DNA of 26,721 nucleotides, taken from Selaginella moellendorffii. Its lineage: Eukaryota; Streptophyta; Lycopodiopsida; Selaginellales; Selaginellaceae. How positions within the stretch are numbered: position 1 is the first letter of the stretch; every line of letters begins with the position of its first letter. Both the position numbers and the translations under genes were made by a program. Of the stretch, positions 10,900 to 20,569 are shown piece after piece. The stretch lies in the NCBI RefSeq assembly GCF_000143415.4, contig NW_003314475.1, positions 1 to 26,721 of the forward strand, in the 5' to 3' direction. A model generated the notes under the pieces. It did not search any database, was not told where the DNA came from, and was given only the letters and a program-made list of their open reading frames with translations.

Positions 10900-11380
10900 G
10901 CTAGATAGATTTACTTATGTATATTTTTAAATGTAAAGCCAGATACATAATAGAAATTCTATTATTCTTTTGTAAACTATGAAAGCTAGAAGCAACACTA
11001 CAGTTCAAATAGAAAAACTTTAGCTCAATATGCAATCTAAATTATAATTTTGCCAAACTAACCTATTATTTTTTGGTAGTATATAAATCTTTGGTTTTGT
11101 AAAAACTGAAAGCATGGCAGCAATCTTGTAGATGTTTTTAGTTTTTTATACCTTTTTATAAAGGCAATAAAAGAATTCAAATTCAAATTTAATGATGATT
11201 ATAAAATAATCTTATCTTCCCAAACACTTGCATTATTATCTAATTGCATTATTTTCCATTTCTCTAGAGATGAATAGTAGCAAAATTTAGATAATTTAAG
11301 CTTGTATAGAATCAGAATTTCTAACATTGTAAAATTAGAAAAGAAGATCTATCTATCTTGGGTATGCTATATGTCCCAAC
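10900..11380 (+). repeat. AT-rich direct repeat, copy 1
   Basis: From CTAGATAGATTTACTTATGT to the TCTTGGGTA..CTATAT stretch this matches 25712-26198 in the same orientation with scattered substitutions and small indels. Shared landmarks include AAAGCATGGCAGCAATCTTG and CTTTTTATAAAGGCAATAAAA. No terminal inverted repeats or coding content are seen. It may be an old non-autonomous element or plain segmental duplication. Confidence 0.85.
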
Positions 11381-12239
11381 ATATATTTCAGCATACTCTT
11401 TGTAATATAGAACAACACCTTTATAGAATAAAGAGTATTTGTTTGATTCGATACTACATCATTGAAATTAAACATAATTGTTGGTATAAAGATGGTATAT
11501 ATTAGACACAATAGAAAATATACTTTAAAGTTAAAAATAAATAAAGTAGTGACTATAGAAAATGATATATTTCAGAACTTGAAATAGAAGAGTTGAATAG
11601 CTCCAGATATTTTATCTTATAAATTAGTTTTAGTTTTATCAATAATCTTATGATACTTATTACACATTCATCAATGAATCTAATCATATTGAGTTGTTGG
11701 TTAGCTCAGATATAGTTTAATATTTGTGCAATATTATAAAGTTATAATACTGTTTTTAAGACTAATAATTTATGCATTAGAAAACATATTAAATAAATAT
11801 AATGTTGTATAGGTAAAACTATGGTTGAGACAAAATTAGACACAATACAAAAGGCTCAGCAGCTTCCAAATTCTTGATATGGCTTGGAGGCAGTGCCGAC
11901 TGCAGTTGTGGAAGAGAACAGTTCTACAGAAATGCTACCAGGAATCAGCTGTGGTTCTCAGATTCTATAGAGTTCTAGATTTCCAGCAGATATTGGTGAG
12001 AAAAGAGGTTTGCAATCTGCAAAAAGGAGTCCTTCCAGATTTCAGACAACAAGTCACGTGAGGAAAGCTTTCACATTCTCAAAATGCAAATTCTTGCATT
12101 ATAACATAAGTTCAAGTTGTAGTTTTAACTGGCTTTCAATATGCTTATGAATGTATTCTTACTAAAAAAATTTAAACCTTATGTAACTTTTTATTTATCT
12201 CCTTAGTTACAACTTAGTTTCTTACTAAATATGATTTCT
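11381..12239. other. AT-rich DNA with one less AT-rich patch (about 11850-12060)
   Basis: Most of this is AT-rich and unreadable. The patch at 11850-12060 has coding-like composition: one plus-strand frame gives GLEAVPTAVVEENSS and then a stop after QIL, and another frame is open for 60 codons. I cannot assign either to a family. A decayed exon is possible but not shown. Confidence 0.3.
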
Positions 12240-12620
12240 AAAAGGTAAGAATATTACTATTTTATTTGACTTGCTCTTGGCTTAAGAAGAATGATCAAAT
12301 CAAGCCCTCTAATCCTTGAAACCCCAAAGAAAAATGAACCTGCAAAAGATCACAACCATCATTGAGATGCGTCTGAGATTGAATCTGTACCTCATATGCA
12401 GTAGCCCATTGTGATACCATCAAAGCATCAACCACTTAAGCCATTTTGCTAGGCAATGTCATATCCTGCAAGACAATCTTACAATTGTATAGCACTCCAA
12501 AGCATGGAATAAGAGCTAGGCTATCATATTTCAATTTTTTATAAGCAGAATTCTGCTGTAAATTTCTGTCATCCAACAACTTCTTTAGAGCATGTTCTAT
12601 GTTGTGAAAAGTTAGGATAT
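12240..12620 (-). pseudogene. Possible unrecognised exon remnants
   Basis: On the minus strand a frame reads EHALKKLLDDRNLQQNSAYK, then LALIPCFGVLYN, DMTLPSKMA, a stop, and VVDALMVSQWATAYE. It is followed by a possible 53-bp intron starting GTACAG and ending TTTTGCAG, then VHFSLGFQGLEGL. The amino-acid make-up and the intron-like spacing suggest old coding sequence. I do not recognise the family, and no second copy in the window supports it. Confidence 0.25.
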
Positions 12621-13124
12621 TAAACTAAATCATAGTTATATGTGAAACTTTCAGTTTATAATATAGCTAGAAATTAATATACAAATATTTTATGAACATT
12701 ATAATGTTATTATATTCAGAATAGAGTTGTAATTATTGATAATACATGCAAATCAATTTATATGTTGTAGTATCTAGTTATTTAGATTAGTAAAATATGT
12801 AAAGATTAGATAGGTAAACAAAAGATCTGGAAAATATTTGGCACATAAATACTCATGCCAGATTACTGTAATATCTCCTAGAATAATTGCATTTAAATTC
12901 CCAATATCTGCATGCCGTGGTTGGCATGGCCGAATTCAGCCTGCATGACTTCCCTTGTAATGTAAGCTTGCAGCTTTGTTTCCTATATTCAAGTTCTTTA
13001 TATGGTATTGATATTCTACCTTTCCTATTTTTTTTGTCGACAGTTTAGTTCATGGAGCTTGATTTGAAGGTCGGTATTTGGATATGCAAGAGTGACAGCT
13101 GATAAGACAAAGCTACTGTTTGAG

Positions 13125-13286
13125 TGTAGCGCATGTGATCATGGGATGAGATTTGGATATACTGTCACCGTGGATCCTTAGAACCTTGGGAGATAAATGG
13201 GGATAAAATAGCCACTAAGGGCTCTTTCATCAAGCAATTGCCCCTTTTCCAGTTGGCTTAAGGGGAGAGAGATAAGGTGTGCTACA
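13125..13286 (+). repeat. 5' LTR of the TRIM
   Basis: 162 bp from TGTAGCGCATG to GTGTGCTACA. Compared with the 3' LTR it differs at CTTAGAACC/CTTGGAACC, CTCTTTCAT/CTCTCTCAT and GTGTGCTACA/GTGCGCTACA. The last change also spoils the otherwise perfect terminal match with TGTAGCGC. Confidence 0.93.
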
Positions 13287-13288
13287 GT

Positions 13289-13300
13289 TGGTATCGGAGC
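13289..13300 (+). promoter_or_regulatory. Primer-binding site of the TRIM
   Basis: TGGTATCGGAGC lies two bases after the 5' LTR and matches the complement of the initiator-Met tRNA 3' end (normally TGGTATCAGAGC) except for one base. It would prime minus-strand DNA synthesis. A GGTTCGATTCC motif that looks like a tRNA B box follows at 13311-13321. Confidence 0.85.
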
Positions 13301-13687
13301 AAATGGCACGGGTTCGATTCCCATTGATTAGTGGCTACCTAAAATATAATATACCCTTGAGCAAGGTATATTTCTACCCCTAAATTAGAAAAATCGTACG
13401 TATTGGGCATCCATGCATACGTCCTTCCTCTTGTGGAGCATCCCAGACGAAGGTATCCATCGTGGGACTGCGGTACGGGTGGATGACTAGTTGCCTCACA
13501 TGGAATAGCTGGTCTACACAATGGAAGGATTGGTAGATTCAGTGCGGAAATGGAGGTGCTGGTTCCCCTTGGCTCAGTAGGGGTTGTTAGTCAATAGTCA
13601 ATGAGGACATTGACATCTCTGAAGGGGGGGTGAGTGTAGCGCATGTGATCATGGGATGAGATTTGGATATACTGTCACCGGGGTGAG

Positions 13688-13849
13688 TGTAGCGCATGTG
13701 ATCATGGGATGAGATTTGGATATACTGTCACCGTGGATCCTTGGAACCTTGGGAGATAAATGGGGATAAAATAGCCACTAAGGGCTCTCTCATCAAGCAA
13801 TTGCCCCTTTTCCAGTTGGCTTAAGGGGAGAGAGATAAGGTGCGCTACA
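13688..13849 (+). repeat. 3' LTR of the TRIM, preceded by a 53-bp partial duplication
   Basis: The full 3' LTR is 162 bp (13688-13849). Directly before it, 13635-13687 repeats the first bases of the LTR, TGTAGCGC to CTGTCACCG, plus the junction GGGTGAG. The LTR start therefore occurs twice in tandem behind the polypurine tract. Confidence 0.92.
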
Positions 13850-13943
13850 TTGAGGTAGATGAATTGCGTTCTTGGTTCTTGCATGTTATTTATTTATTTG
13901 TCATTCCAGTACATTACAACAAACAGAACAGTAGCTGACCGGT

Positions 13944-14725
13944 TTAAAATTGCCAAGATTGGGGATTTTCCAGGCCATGAACGATTTCAAGCTTTACAAG
14001 TTCAATAGTTGGCTTGTATAGCTTGCTGATTTGCTTGACGCTGCCAAGAGCTCTTGCTTTGCTGCGCAGCACCTGTTTTTGGATCTTGCCAGTCACAGTT
14101 TTGTCCAAGGCCATGAGAATGACGATGCTCTTTGGCACCATGAACTTTGGCAAATGCTGTGGACAGAACGAGAGTATCTCCTCCTTGTTGCTTCTCACAC
14201 CGTGCTTGAGGGACACAAATGCACATGGAGACTCGCCCCACTGCTCATCTGGCCGCCCCACCATAGCAGCTTCCAACACTGCTGGATGCCTGGAAGAAAA
14301 AGAAGCAAACTTTAACGAGAAACAAAGAAGAAGAAACTCTCCTTTTACCTGTACAAGATGCTCTCTACTTCCAGGCTGCTAATGTTCTCCCCTCCAGAAA
14401 TGATAATATCCTTGGCTCAATCCTTGATCTTGATGTATCCATCGGGATGCCAAACTGCCAAGTTCCTGGAGTGGAACCATCCTCCTCTAAAGCTCTCCAG
14501 CATTGCCTCTGGATTGTTCAAGTACCCCTTGAACACCATGTTCCCACACATGCAAACTTCACCAATGGTGACACCGTCCTTGGCAACCGGTTCCAGAGTT
14601 TCGGAGTTGAGCACCTGTAAGCTGTCGAGGCAAACGTATTTCATGCTCTTCTGAGCCTTGAGCCTGGCCTGCTCATCAGGCGAAAGGCTGTCCCATTCGG
14701 GATTCCACTCGCACATTGTGCATGG
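13944..14725 (-). pseudogene. Acyl-activating enzyme C-terminal half, right copy
   Basis: Inverted copy of 7012-7789 with the same content: EWNPEWDSLSPDEQ, GEVCMCGNMVFKGYL, SRNLAVWHPDGY, an in-frame TGA (reverse strand, 14417-14419), DIIISGGENIS, a 59-bp intron (14290-14348), HPAVLEAAMVGRPDEQ and KTVTGKIQKQV. It keeps the GESPCAFVSLKHG codon missing from the left copy. The last part ends differently (NPQSWQF) because of a small indel. The shared TGA and SRNL change show that the gene was already dead when the arm was copied. Confidence 0.9.
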
Positions 14726-14984
14726 AGCACAGTGCATGAAAGAGTGGGAAGAGGCTAGCTGCCTATTTTTCTTTCTATGCACTTCCTTTATGGTTATGTC
14801 CAGTTTATTTTTGAGTAGGTGGTATCTGTGGTTATATATATTTGAATGTGGAGTCATGCTAGAGAAATGCAAAACAATATGATGACTTGAGTTCCAACCC
14901 AGGCCCAGTGCATCTGGCATATTTCTTTTTATTGACCCACCACAATGATGAGCATCTCTTATGCTAAGAAGAAAACGTAAGCTT

Positions 14985-15812
14985 TTAGGTCATGTAGAGG
15001 CTGAGACTCTGTAGGTTCTGTTGAAGGTGTTGTAGTGAGCATCAATGATATAGGCTAAAACAGTGGTCAACTATCAATAGAGATAACATTGACAAGTCTG
15101 ATATGATAATAGTAAGTTCAATATAGCTGTGGATTCTTGACAATAATCTGTATGATGACAGCTCAAATTCCATGGCAACATGATGGAATTATTCAAAGAG
15201 TTGATGAATGAATTTTTTTCTAGAACTCCACCAACAAGATGTTTCATTAATTTACAAGGAGACGGTTATTTCAAGAAAGCAAATGTCACAGGCATGAGCA
15301 TTTTTTCATGTATAATAGATGATGCCAAAATAATTCCTTGACACTATTTTTCAGAATATTGCAAGGGAATGCACAGAGGTAAGTGCGAAAGGAAATGAAA
15401 CAAGCCCATATTAAATACATGTTGTTTTGCAGATACCTGGATACTTTGAAGTAGATAAGCTCTGTCCAGTTTCATACACACAGTTTGTTCATCATACTAT
15501 GGATCAAGATTGCAACAAACTTCTAAAGATGAAGCAATATGTAAAATATGTAAATATGTAGGACCTATAAAAGAACACATCATGCTAAAGGCCCAGCTTC
15601 ACCTTGGACAAGACACGTTCCAAGTAACTATACCTTCACATTTGGTTGATCAACTGTATGGAACAAAAGTGTCTTGGAATGAAGACCCTACAAAAGCCAA
15701 ACACTACATGTTTGGACATCCACCAAAGGGAAAATTCTTAATCAGTGAGTCCAAAGATGTGCTAGCATTTGCACCAGAAAGAGAAAAAGCTTACCTCACT
15801 TTCAAAGTGTAA
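14985..15812 (+). pseudogene. OB-fold plus zinc-ribbon protein fragment, right copy
   Basis: Same exon order as 6746-5864. The beginning of the first exon is shortened: the 66 bp coding for IVPQLRLSVPTVSIANFLES in the left arm are gone, leaving GGTCATGTAGAGG at about 14988. The shared TAA after INDIG and the GTAAGT donor are present, as are GNMMELFKELMNEFF, NIARE, DEAICKICKYVG and the full last exon ending LTFKV at 15812. Compared with the left copy the zinc-ribbon N-terminal Cys region is shifted in frame near 15465 (GTCCAGTTTC has lost a T), so the longest frame starts later, at 15510. Confidence 0.6.
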
Positions 15813-15954
15813 TCAACAAGTTCTTGCATTCTAGAAACTTTGACATTCCTTCAAAAAAATAAACCTTTGCCTTTACATCTGTGCCTTTACTCTTTGATTT
15901 CTGATGCTGAAGCATGTGAAGCTTTTATGCAGAATTGGTCAGAGTCTAGAACAA

Positions 15955-17752
15955 TGTAAGCGACTAAATTTTCCATTCTACTTTAGTCACTTAACCACAC
16001 CTCCGACCACTTGGAGGAGTCTCAATCACAACCTCCATAAGTCCATTTCAGGACTTGGGACTTGCTAACCCCGAGAATGGCATCCATGCCACTCAACATT
16101 TGCACTTGGTCCAAGTGCTCCACGTGTCCGATCCCACGACCGACACTCAAAAGTACCACCGACATGGCAGCCTGTTATGCTAAAGCTGTGCCCAATCACC
16201 TTTGCCACACTGGTAGTCCAATACCACTTGTATCACAGTCTTGGCTCTCCAAGACTAGGCAAACCATCCATGAATGGTCATCTCAGATCCACTCCTTAGC
16301 ATCCTTAGGATGCCCACCGACAAGGGGAATAGCCTTCCCCAATATCCCTCTGTCAGTCCCCACTAAGTCCCTTTCCGCCCTTGGCCGTGTTTGCCAACAC
16401 TGCCACTGGATCGAGGCCCACAGGCCCGACCACTAAGTCCCACGGTCCTCTGGGACTTCCTCACCACACGACTGTGTCCTTGGTCACTACCCCAGAGGAC
16501 TGCTCCTCTTCCTTTCCACAGTCTGGGCCTTTGGGACAACATTTCGGAACACCGTGGGCCTACGCGGGCCTCATGGGTACTCTCCCTGCCTTTCGCCTTT
16601 GGGTGCTCTAGCCATGGGCTTAGAGCGAGGTTCCGTTGAGCCACACCAGGTATCCAAGTAGGTAGTGCCACCCACACTTGGACTGGGAGCATCGGCCAGT
16701 CGATCTCCCGGGGGAACTAGAGCCGGCTCTTGAACACTTCACCAAGCTACCCTGCTTGTCGGTCCGTGTTCACTCTAGTCTTGGACTTCCCAGTGGGCAG
16801 CTCCTCACCCAACACTGGGTCCGGCCTTCCTGGGCCAAACTAGCCTTTCCTGGCCAAACTGGCTCCATTGCAGTCCTCCCCCTACTATACTTTTGGAGCT
16901 CACCAAACCCCCCAGGGTCTGGGAGACGAACGCTTTGGGCTTTCACCCTCTCAGGCTCCAGACTCGGACTCGGACTCGGACTCGGACTCGGACTCAGATT
17001 CGGATTCGGACTCGGACTTGGGCTCGGCCTCGGTCTCGGTCTCGGTCCCGATCTCGGTCTCGGTCTCGGTCTCGGTCCCGGTCTTGGTCTTGGTCCCTGT
17101 CTCGACTTTGGACTCCATCTCAGGTCCATCTCGGACTCCAACTCGGACTCCATCTCGGACTCCATCTCGGGTCCATCTCGGGTCCATCTCGGACTCCATC
17201 TCAGACTCCACCTCGGACTCCGTCTCGGGTCCACCTCGGACTCCGTCTCGGGTCCATCTCGGGTCCCATCTTGGGTCCATCTCGGACTCCATCTCGGACT
17301 CCATCTCGGGTCCATCTCAGACTCCATCTCGGACTCCATTTCGGGTCCATCTCGGGTCCACCTCGGACTCCACCTCGGACTCCATCTCAGGTCCATCTCG
17401 GGTCCACCTCAGACTCCACCTCGGACTCCACCTCGGACTCCATCTCGGACTCCATCTCGGACTCCATCTCAGACTCCAACTCGGACTTCACTTCAGACTC
17501 CAACTCGGGTCCATCTTGGACACTTCCACGTGTCATGTGTTGGTCCCTTTGGGTCCCTTTTTGGAGCCTCGCTTATTGCTCGCTTCGTGCTCGTTCCTCG
17601 AACACTTTGTTGGGAGCTCCACTCCCGCTCTCAACCTTTCAAGTCGGAGCTTTTAGTCCAAACGTTTTACGCTCGTTTGGCTTTCGCTTCGGCCACTACC
17701 ACGTGGCACCCCTCCAGCTCCACTCTGGGGCCTAGGGACTTTGTGTCTCACA
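15955..17752 (+). mobile_element. Solo LTR, 1798 bp, with 5-bp target duplication
   Basis: The block begins TGTAAGCGAC and ends GTCTCACA, so it has TG..CA ends with a short imperfect terminal inversion (TGTAAG/CTCACA). AACAA flanks it on both sides (15950-15954 and 17753-17757). The left arm has the uninterrupted site GAACAATGCACTGG (reverse strand, near 5726). No primer site, polypurine tract or retroviral-type protein is inside, which fits a single LTR left by recombination between the two LTRs of a full element. It is markedly more GC-rich than its surroundings and contains a long simple-repeat tract. Strand is assigned arbitrarily. Confidence 0.9.
16961..17515 (+). repeat. Degenerate 6/12/18-bp tandem array inside the solo LTR
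   Basis: The array starts with repeated GGACTC hexamers, passes through GGTCTC hexamers (about 17025-17100), and then becomes a mix of GGACTCCATCTC and GGGTCCATCTC units. Units are multiples of three and free of stops, so several frames on both strands are open at once. They give low-complexity Leu-Gly, Ser-Asp and Arg-Thr products. I treat these frames as by-products of the repeat and not as genes. Confidence 0.9.
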
Positions 17753-18734
17753 AACAATGCACTGGATCTTTGCACGGAAACATGGGGAACATTTGAAAGA
17801 ACCCGGCACTTGAGGTGATATGCTCATTAAAGTTTGTGATTTGTTTATCTTGAGGCATCTTTTTTTAGGCACTTCGAGCATTGACTTACATGGGAACTTT
17901 CATTGATGGGGGCAACGATTCCATTGAATATATTCCCAACCTTTCAACATCAGAAGGTTTGTAAATCAGCTGTTTACAAACATTCCTAATTCTCCCACTA
18001 ATGTATTGCATACCTGGAAAGAGATGTATATAATGGCATTGCGTGGATCACACTGCTTCGTACACTCCAATCAAATATACAGGCCCACTGTGTGTGGATT
18101 GTTGAGGCACGTTCGTGACAAAAACTCGTGGATTATGACATACTCTACTCGCTCAGATAACTACAACTTAATGTTCTGCTCAGCAAGCAGCCAGAAGAAT
18201 ATCTGGTCTGTCTCTAGAGATTGCAAAGTTGTGTCAATGGTCCAAGATGACGGAACTGAAGCCAAAGTGATAGATGTTTACAATCTCAATGTGCCTTTCA
18301 TTGGTGATTCAATGAACACCAAAGTGCATATCCTTCAAGGTTAATGTAATTACAGAATATGTATTTAAAAATCATGATATAGAAAAGGCTGAACTTCTTC
18401 TTACAATCGAGTAAGCTTTCCCATACTTTCACACAAAACTTTTAACAAAACCACCTATGAAATCTCATGCTTGAATATTTCTTTGTTAATATAAAGAAAC
18501 AATATAAAAGAAAAGCCAACAACTGAAATATATATGACACTCCCAGATTTTTCTTCTGATATTTCTTTTATAAAAAAAAACATAAATGTAAAGCACTACG
18601 ACTACTAATGTTAGTTTTGTCTAAATACATTACAAATTAGTTATTTAGTTACAAATTATTTGTAACTAATTACATTACGTATGTATGTATATAACATTAT
18701 TACATATTTTTTCTCTGTTTCATGTCAAGGGAGA

Positions 18735-19925
18735 GATGTCTAAGAAGCTGAGATGCCAATTAAGGACAGTGGCCACTGCTACTGGTGGTCTTTTCATGCC
18801 AAGGTGACACACAAAGGGAAACTTGTATTCTTTGAAGCAGGCACCGCTGGTTGTGTTATGTCAGTTGATGTTGCCGATGCATAAAGTTCTGAAATACGTA
18901 TTGCTGGGTTTGGCGAGAATGCAAAGCATCTTTCAAGCGAGATTGAGCAAGGTAGTGTCTATATATTTTCAGGAAACAGTGGTGTACAGCACTCTAAACC
19001 AGCATATACACCATATAAATCAAATTGGGAGATAAAAGCAAGCAAAACTATGGAGATCAAGTGTGTAGAGGATGATCTACGTAGTCCAAATGTTTTTCTT
19101 AATAGAACGAGTGTTTTAGATGCTTCTAAGCTCAGCCAAGAGAAATTTGTAGATGTGATTGGCAGTGTAATGTGGATTGGACAAACATTTCTCCTAAGGA
19201 TTCGGGAGCATTCATGAGAAGAAGGATGCTTTCTTTGAGTGATGAATCAGGCCACAGTATAGACATGTGTCTATGGGATTCAAAGGCTGAAGATGAAGGT
19301 TCAGAAATCGAGGAGAAACCTGGACAAGGAGAGAGGCCTATTGTATGTGTGAAGGGCAGCCGGATTTCAGATTACAATGGCAAGTTCATTTCAGTCACAG
19401 GTGGCTCTAACCTTTTAGTTGATCCTGAATTAGAAGATGTCTCATGGCTGTGTGAATGGATGGTTGCTAGCTACAACACAACCATATTTGTCCATGTGAC
19501 CAACTCATTCTTCTAAAGCAGTGATTTCTGGTACAATGAGATGTTGTCTATCAACCTGAAGGTTTCTGAGTTCTCTGCTATTTTTCGTGTTTTTGTGTCA
19601 GTGAAAGAATTCCAGACTGGTGACTTCTATTACCCAGCATGCATGAAGGTTGTCAATGGAAGGCAATGTGGCAAGAAGGTTACTCAGGTTTCAGAAAGTA
19701 TGTGGCAATGCAACTATTGTGACACTGATTCTGGAGATATTCATTTCAAATATGCTACAGTTGTGTATTCTGGACAGCACTGTATGGGTGGTTGCATTTG
19801 ATGATGCTAATGAAATTGTAGAGATGCCTGCATGTAAGCTGGCTGCACTACAAGATGATGATTATACTGTTTTTTTGACCGTAATGGACTCTATTTGATC
19901 AAAGATGTACAATCTGAAGATTCGT
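18735..19925 (+). pseudogene. RPA1-like: RPA1-like fragment, right copy
   Basis: Inverted copy of 4770-3600. DBD-A begins MPIKDSGHCYWWSF and reads on to FGENAKHLSS. The linker WEIKASKTMEIKCVEDDL and RSPNVFLNRTSVLDASKLSQ is complete here. DBD-B is better kept than in the left copy (FVDVIGSVMWIG, then after a frame change MLSLSDESGHSIDMCLWDS, GSRISDYNGKFISVTGG). DBD-C keeps the zinc-ribbon cysteines (YYPACM, GRQCGKKVT, WQCNYCD). A private stop occurs after SVDVADA (TAA, about 18883), and the one-base shift near 18995 is shared with the left arm. Six bases (TGGACC-like, Thr-Tyr) are missing before MGGCI. Confidence 0.88.
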
Positions 19926-20569
19926 TGCAAGCTTGAGAGCTACAGAAATACAAAAAAATTATAGTTGGACTTGACACTTAAAAGAAAAAATGTGTGAGAA
20001 AACAAAAAGTATGTTTTATTTCTTTCTACTATTGTTTATAATTTGTTGTGTGTGGTATCAGGTTTCTAAGTATAAGCCAAGTTGGAGCTTTCAAACCTAA
20101 TGTTGTGTAGAAGTTGATGAATGATTAAAACAATTTGTAATAATGTAATTAGTTACAAATCGTTTAAATTTACTAAGTATTGGCAAACATTGCTACAGAA
20201 TAGATTTAATAAATATAATTTTGTTACATATAAATATGTGAATTAATAAATCATTTTAAATATTAAAATGATAATATTATCACTAATTCATAATTTTAAT
20301 ACCGTAATATAATATTATCACTAAATTATCAATACTGTAATAAAAATATTATAATATGCATATATCTTAATAATATAATTTGAATTTTAGTTTTTTTTTC
20401 TAAAACTACGAGTCTATGATATAGATCATACCAAATATGGTAAGTCATATAGAGCAGAATACAAAATAATAATCACTGCCGCTGCCACTATCAGCATTTA
20501 TATACATGTATGATGATCTTGTAAAGCTTTAGCTTCTTCCTCTCACAGAATATCAAGTTTCTAAATTTT

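Larger units (their letters stand above)
13125..13849 (+). mobile_element. Complete TRIM (terminal-repeat retrotransposon in miniature)
   Basis: The element is 725 bp, flanked by the 5-bp target duplication TTGAG (13120-13124 and 13850-13854). It has two 162-bp LTRs, begins TGTAGCGC and ends GCGCTACA, has a tRNA-iMet-type primer site (TGGTATCGGAGC, 13289-13300) just inside the 5' LTR, and a polypurine run (GAAGGGGGGG, 13621-13630) before the 3' LTR. No protein is encoded, so movement would have needed the enzymes of an autonomous LTR element. The two LTRs differ at about three positions by eye. The left arm carries the empty site at TTTGAGGTAGATG (reverse strand, near 7895). Confidence 0.93.
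12911..13940 (+). pseudogene. Purple acid phosphatase 3' end, right copy, split by a TRIM
   Basis: The copy keeps the end of the exon with VVGMAEFSL, a short intron from about 12959 to 13042, and the exon with FGYARVTADKTKLLFE, then resumes after the insertion with the intron beginning GTAGATG and the exon ITTDGT-like sequence. The upstream exons, including the GHVHNYER motif present in the left copy, are missing because the arm begins here. The TRIM sits exactly at the last bases of the penultimate exon: its target TTGAG is the exon end just before the donor GTAGAT. No function is possible. Confidence 0.85.
15905..18344 (+). pseudogene. Unrecognised gene fragment, right copy, interrupted by a solo LTR
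   Basis: The first exon (FMQNWSESRT) is cut at 15954 by the 1.8-kb LTR and resumes at 17758 (MHWIFARKHG). The LTYMGTFIDGGNDSIEYIPN exon (about 17871-17956) and the long exon from 18027 (MYIMALRGSHCF, YRPTVCGLLRH, NLNVPFIGDS) follow, ending near a TAA at 18342. The long exon is open and nearly the same as the left copy, with for example CFVHS instead of YFVHS. As in the left arm, I cannot name the family. Confidence 0.5.

Noticed and set aside
11302-11505. 67-codon frame in AT-rich DNA
   Set aside because: Part of it lies in the AT-rich direct repeat whose second copy (about 26120-26198) does not keep the frame, and the composition is not coding-like.
14014-14382. 122-codon plus frame (and matching frames in the left and third copies)
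   Set aside because: It is the antisense shadow of the AAE C-terminal exon, whose own frame matches the enzyme family.
16678-17796. Long open frames (372, 280 and 262 codons plus, 208 minus) at one place
   Set aside because: All owe their length to the stop-free 6/12-bp array inside the solo LTR and give low-complexity products without a domain. Frames on both strands are open over the same bases.
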